Origin: Candidatus Woesearchaeota archaeon
Lineage (GTDB): Archaea > Nanobdellota > Nanobdellia > Woesearchaeales > GW2011-AR4
Direction: 5' to 3'
DNA length: 6,906 nt
NCBI GenBank assembly: GCA_016181325.1
Contig: JACOZO010000093.1
Location: forward strand, 1 to 6,906
Positions 5,825 through 6,906 of the stretch are shown here, in pieces. The notes under the pieces are model-generated. The model saw nothing but the letters and a program-made list of their open reading frames with translations, did no database searches and was not told where the DNA came from. Made by a program: the position numbers and the translations under genes. Positions within the stretch are counted from its first letter, which is position 1. Each line of letters starts with the position of its first letter.

Positions 5825-6788
5825 AACTTGCAGGGAAAAAATCCAGCTTCATCTCGCATGAGATTATGACGGATTCTGTTTTCTTTATTATGTCGGAAAA
5901 GTCATTTCTTATTTTATGCGTGAGATTGTAAAAATCCTCCAGTGTTTCTGTCTCAATTTCCAGTTCTATCTCCCATGGGCCCAATGACTCAATGACGTGC
6001 ACAACATTCGGCAGTTCCATGCAGTATCTCAGGAAAGAATTGAATTTGGTTTGATGATTTTGAAGATAAATGCACAATTTAAAAAAATTATAGCCGATTT
6101 TTTGGGTGTCTAAAAATGTGACGTATCCCTGTATAACCCCCTTATTTTCAAGCTCTTTGATTCTTTTTTGCGCTGTTTTGATGTTAATGTTGAGGTTTTT
6201 TGCTATATCCAGGTAATTGAATCTAGCATTATTGGCTATTAAATGTAGTATTTTTTTATCTTTGCTGTCTAAGTCGACCTTTTTTGTCCCTATGAACCCT
6301 TCGATTTTTTGGGGTATTGTTTTTTTGTTTAATAAGTAAGTCCTTTGGGAAGTATAGGCTTCCACTACAAAGACGGCATCATAAGAAGTAATGTATTTTT
6401 CATATTTTTGGAAGAAGTCTTTTTTTATGTTATCCAGCTGCATAATGTTTTCAACATAGGTTCCAATCATCAGGTCCCATCTCCCTTCGCATTTTGCAAT
6501 CCAGCTTACCCTCTTGTCATTTATAAGGTAATCATAAATCTCTCTTTCAGTTTCTTTGGAAAAGCCGGAAAGCTGGAGAAATATCTTGCCGAGGAATAAT
6601 CCCAAAGTGCCGAGCGAGAACTGCGTTACAAATTTTTTGATTGCCCCGTCTTCCAAAAGCCTTTTTACCCTGTACTGGACATTGTTCTTTCCTATTCTCA
6701 GCTTTTTCCCGATTTGCGAAAAAGAAACTCTTGCATTTGTATCCAATTCCAGCAGTATTTTCCTGTCAGTAATGTCCAGTTTTCTCAT
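5817..6788 (-). CDS. Lrp/AsnC-family regulator with two tandem HTH-RAM units
   Basis: This is a DNA-binding transcription factor of the Lrp/AsnC (feast/famine) family. Single-unit members are about 150 residues; this one has 323 because the unit is duplicated within one chain. Unit 1 has a winged HTH at about residues 3-52 (LDITDRKILLELDTNAR, then QIGKKLRIGKNNVQYRVKRL). Its RAM ligand/assembly domain spans about 62-146 with the core EGRWDLMIGT. Unit 2 has an HTH at about 172-222 (LDSKDKKILHLIANNAR, then DIAKNLNINIKTAQKRIKEL) and a RAM domain at about 235-315 with GPWEIELEIE. The halves are clearly diverged, so each may bind a different half-site or effector. One chain can mimic the usual dimer. 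The start is the first ATG, 27 nt from a TATA box. The gene is A/T-rich compared with the DHS-family gene it faces. The target is unknown; autoregulation is common in the family. Confidence 0.92.
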   Translation of the reverse strand: MRKLDITDRKILLELDTNARVSFSQIGKKLRIGKNNVQYRVKRLLEDGAIKKFVTQFSLGTLGLFLGKIFLQLSGFSKETEREIYDYLINDKRVSWIAKCEGRWDLMIGTYVENIMQLDNIKKDFFQKYEKYITSYDAVFVVEAYTSQRTYLLNKKTIPQKIEGFIGTKKVDLDSKDKKILHLIANNARFNYLDIAKNLNINIKTAQKRIKELENKGVIQGYVTFLDTQKIGYNFFKLCIYLQNHQTKFNSFLRYCMELPNVVHVIESLGPWEIELEIETETLEDFYNLTHKIRNDFSDIIKKTESVIISCEMKLDFFPASFS

Positions 6789-6810
6789 TTTTTAGTTATT
6801 TTACCTTTTT

Positions 6811-6820
6811 ATTTATAAAT
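6811..6820 (-). promoter_or_regulatory. Palindromic TATA box of the Lrp-family gene
   Basis: ATTTATAAAT is a perfect palindrome centred about 27 nt upstream of the regulator's ATG at 6788, again at leaderless spacing. A weak AAAGGT lies about 15 nt before the ATG, too far for an ordinary ribosome site. Being symmetric, the box could also direct plus-strand transcription towards 6841 and the possible gene at 6884. Confidence 0.5.
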
Positions 6821-6883
6821 TTTACTTATTTGACTGAAATATTTGTTGATAGTTTTATCACTTTATTAAATTACTACCTTCCA

Positions 6884-6906
6884 ATGACAGATAAAAGGCT
6901 TTTATT
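6884..6906 (+). CDS. Possible 5' end of a plus-strand gene, cut by the window edge
   Basis: ATG at 6884 opens MTDKRLL before the window ends. AGTTTTATCA at 6851-6860 is about 28 nt upstream, matching the leaderless spacing of other starts here, and no Shine-Dalgarno is present. Seven codons are far too few to prove a gene. If real, it is divergent from the Lrp-family gene across about 95 bp and would be a natural candidate target of that regulator. Confidence 0.25.

Noticed and set aside
6345..6795. Two plus-strand ORFs of 84 and 79 codons opposite the Lrp gene
   Set aside because: Both are antisense to well-conserved HTH and RAM segments and overlap each other.

Overview
The window looks archaeal, most likely from a small-genome DPANN-type lineage (Woesearchaeota/Pacearchaeota or a relative). 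Three things suggest this. A deoxyhypusine synthase-family gene and an Lrp/AsnC regulator with two tandem units sit together. Several start codons lie 24-28 nt downstream of an A/T box of the TTTAAATA type, the layout of archaeal TATA promoters driving leaderless mRNAs. The one clear Shine-Dalgarno sequence (GAGGTGA, left edge) matches the archaeal/bacterial 16S tail. The alanyl-tRNA synthetase, in contrast, is a shortened bacterial-type enzyme like those I recall from CPR bacteria, a combination I associate with DPANN genomes. The lineage is inferred, not proven.

Layout. Positions 1-33 hold the first 11 codons of a minus-strand gene that runs off the left edge. Positions 125-621 hold two short plus-strand ORFs that overlap by 16 nt and may be one frameshifted gene; the second contains a perfect 51-bp tandem duplication. 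Positions 622-867 hold a candidate 24-codon hydrophobic micro-ORF with its own TATA-like box, followed by a GC-rich palindromic patch. Positions 868-2829 encode a 653-aa protein of unknown function, whose C-terminal half carries three diverged repeats (PW...G...IR at fixed spacing) and whose N-terminal half has weaker copies. Positions 2891-4576 encode AlaRS, 4700-5824 a DHS-family enzyme, and 5817-6788 (minus) a double Lrp/AsnC regulator that overlaps the DHS-family gene tail to tail by 8 bp. A further plus-strand gene may begin at 6884 and leave the right edge.

How the genes work together. AlaRS charges and proofreads tRNA-Ala. A DHS-family enzyme transfers the aminobutyl group of spermidine, classically to the translation factor aIF5A. 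Both therefore touch translation, but each appears to have its own promoter, so I do not call an operon. The first 2.8 kb is A/T-rich, unrecognised, repeat-bearing accessory sequence; alaS and the DHS-family gene are clearly richer in G+C in the lines sampled. The least explained item is the 653-aa repeat protein with the micro-ORF and palindromes just upstream.
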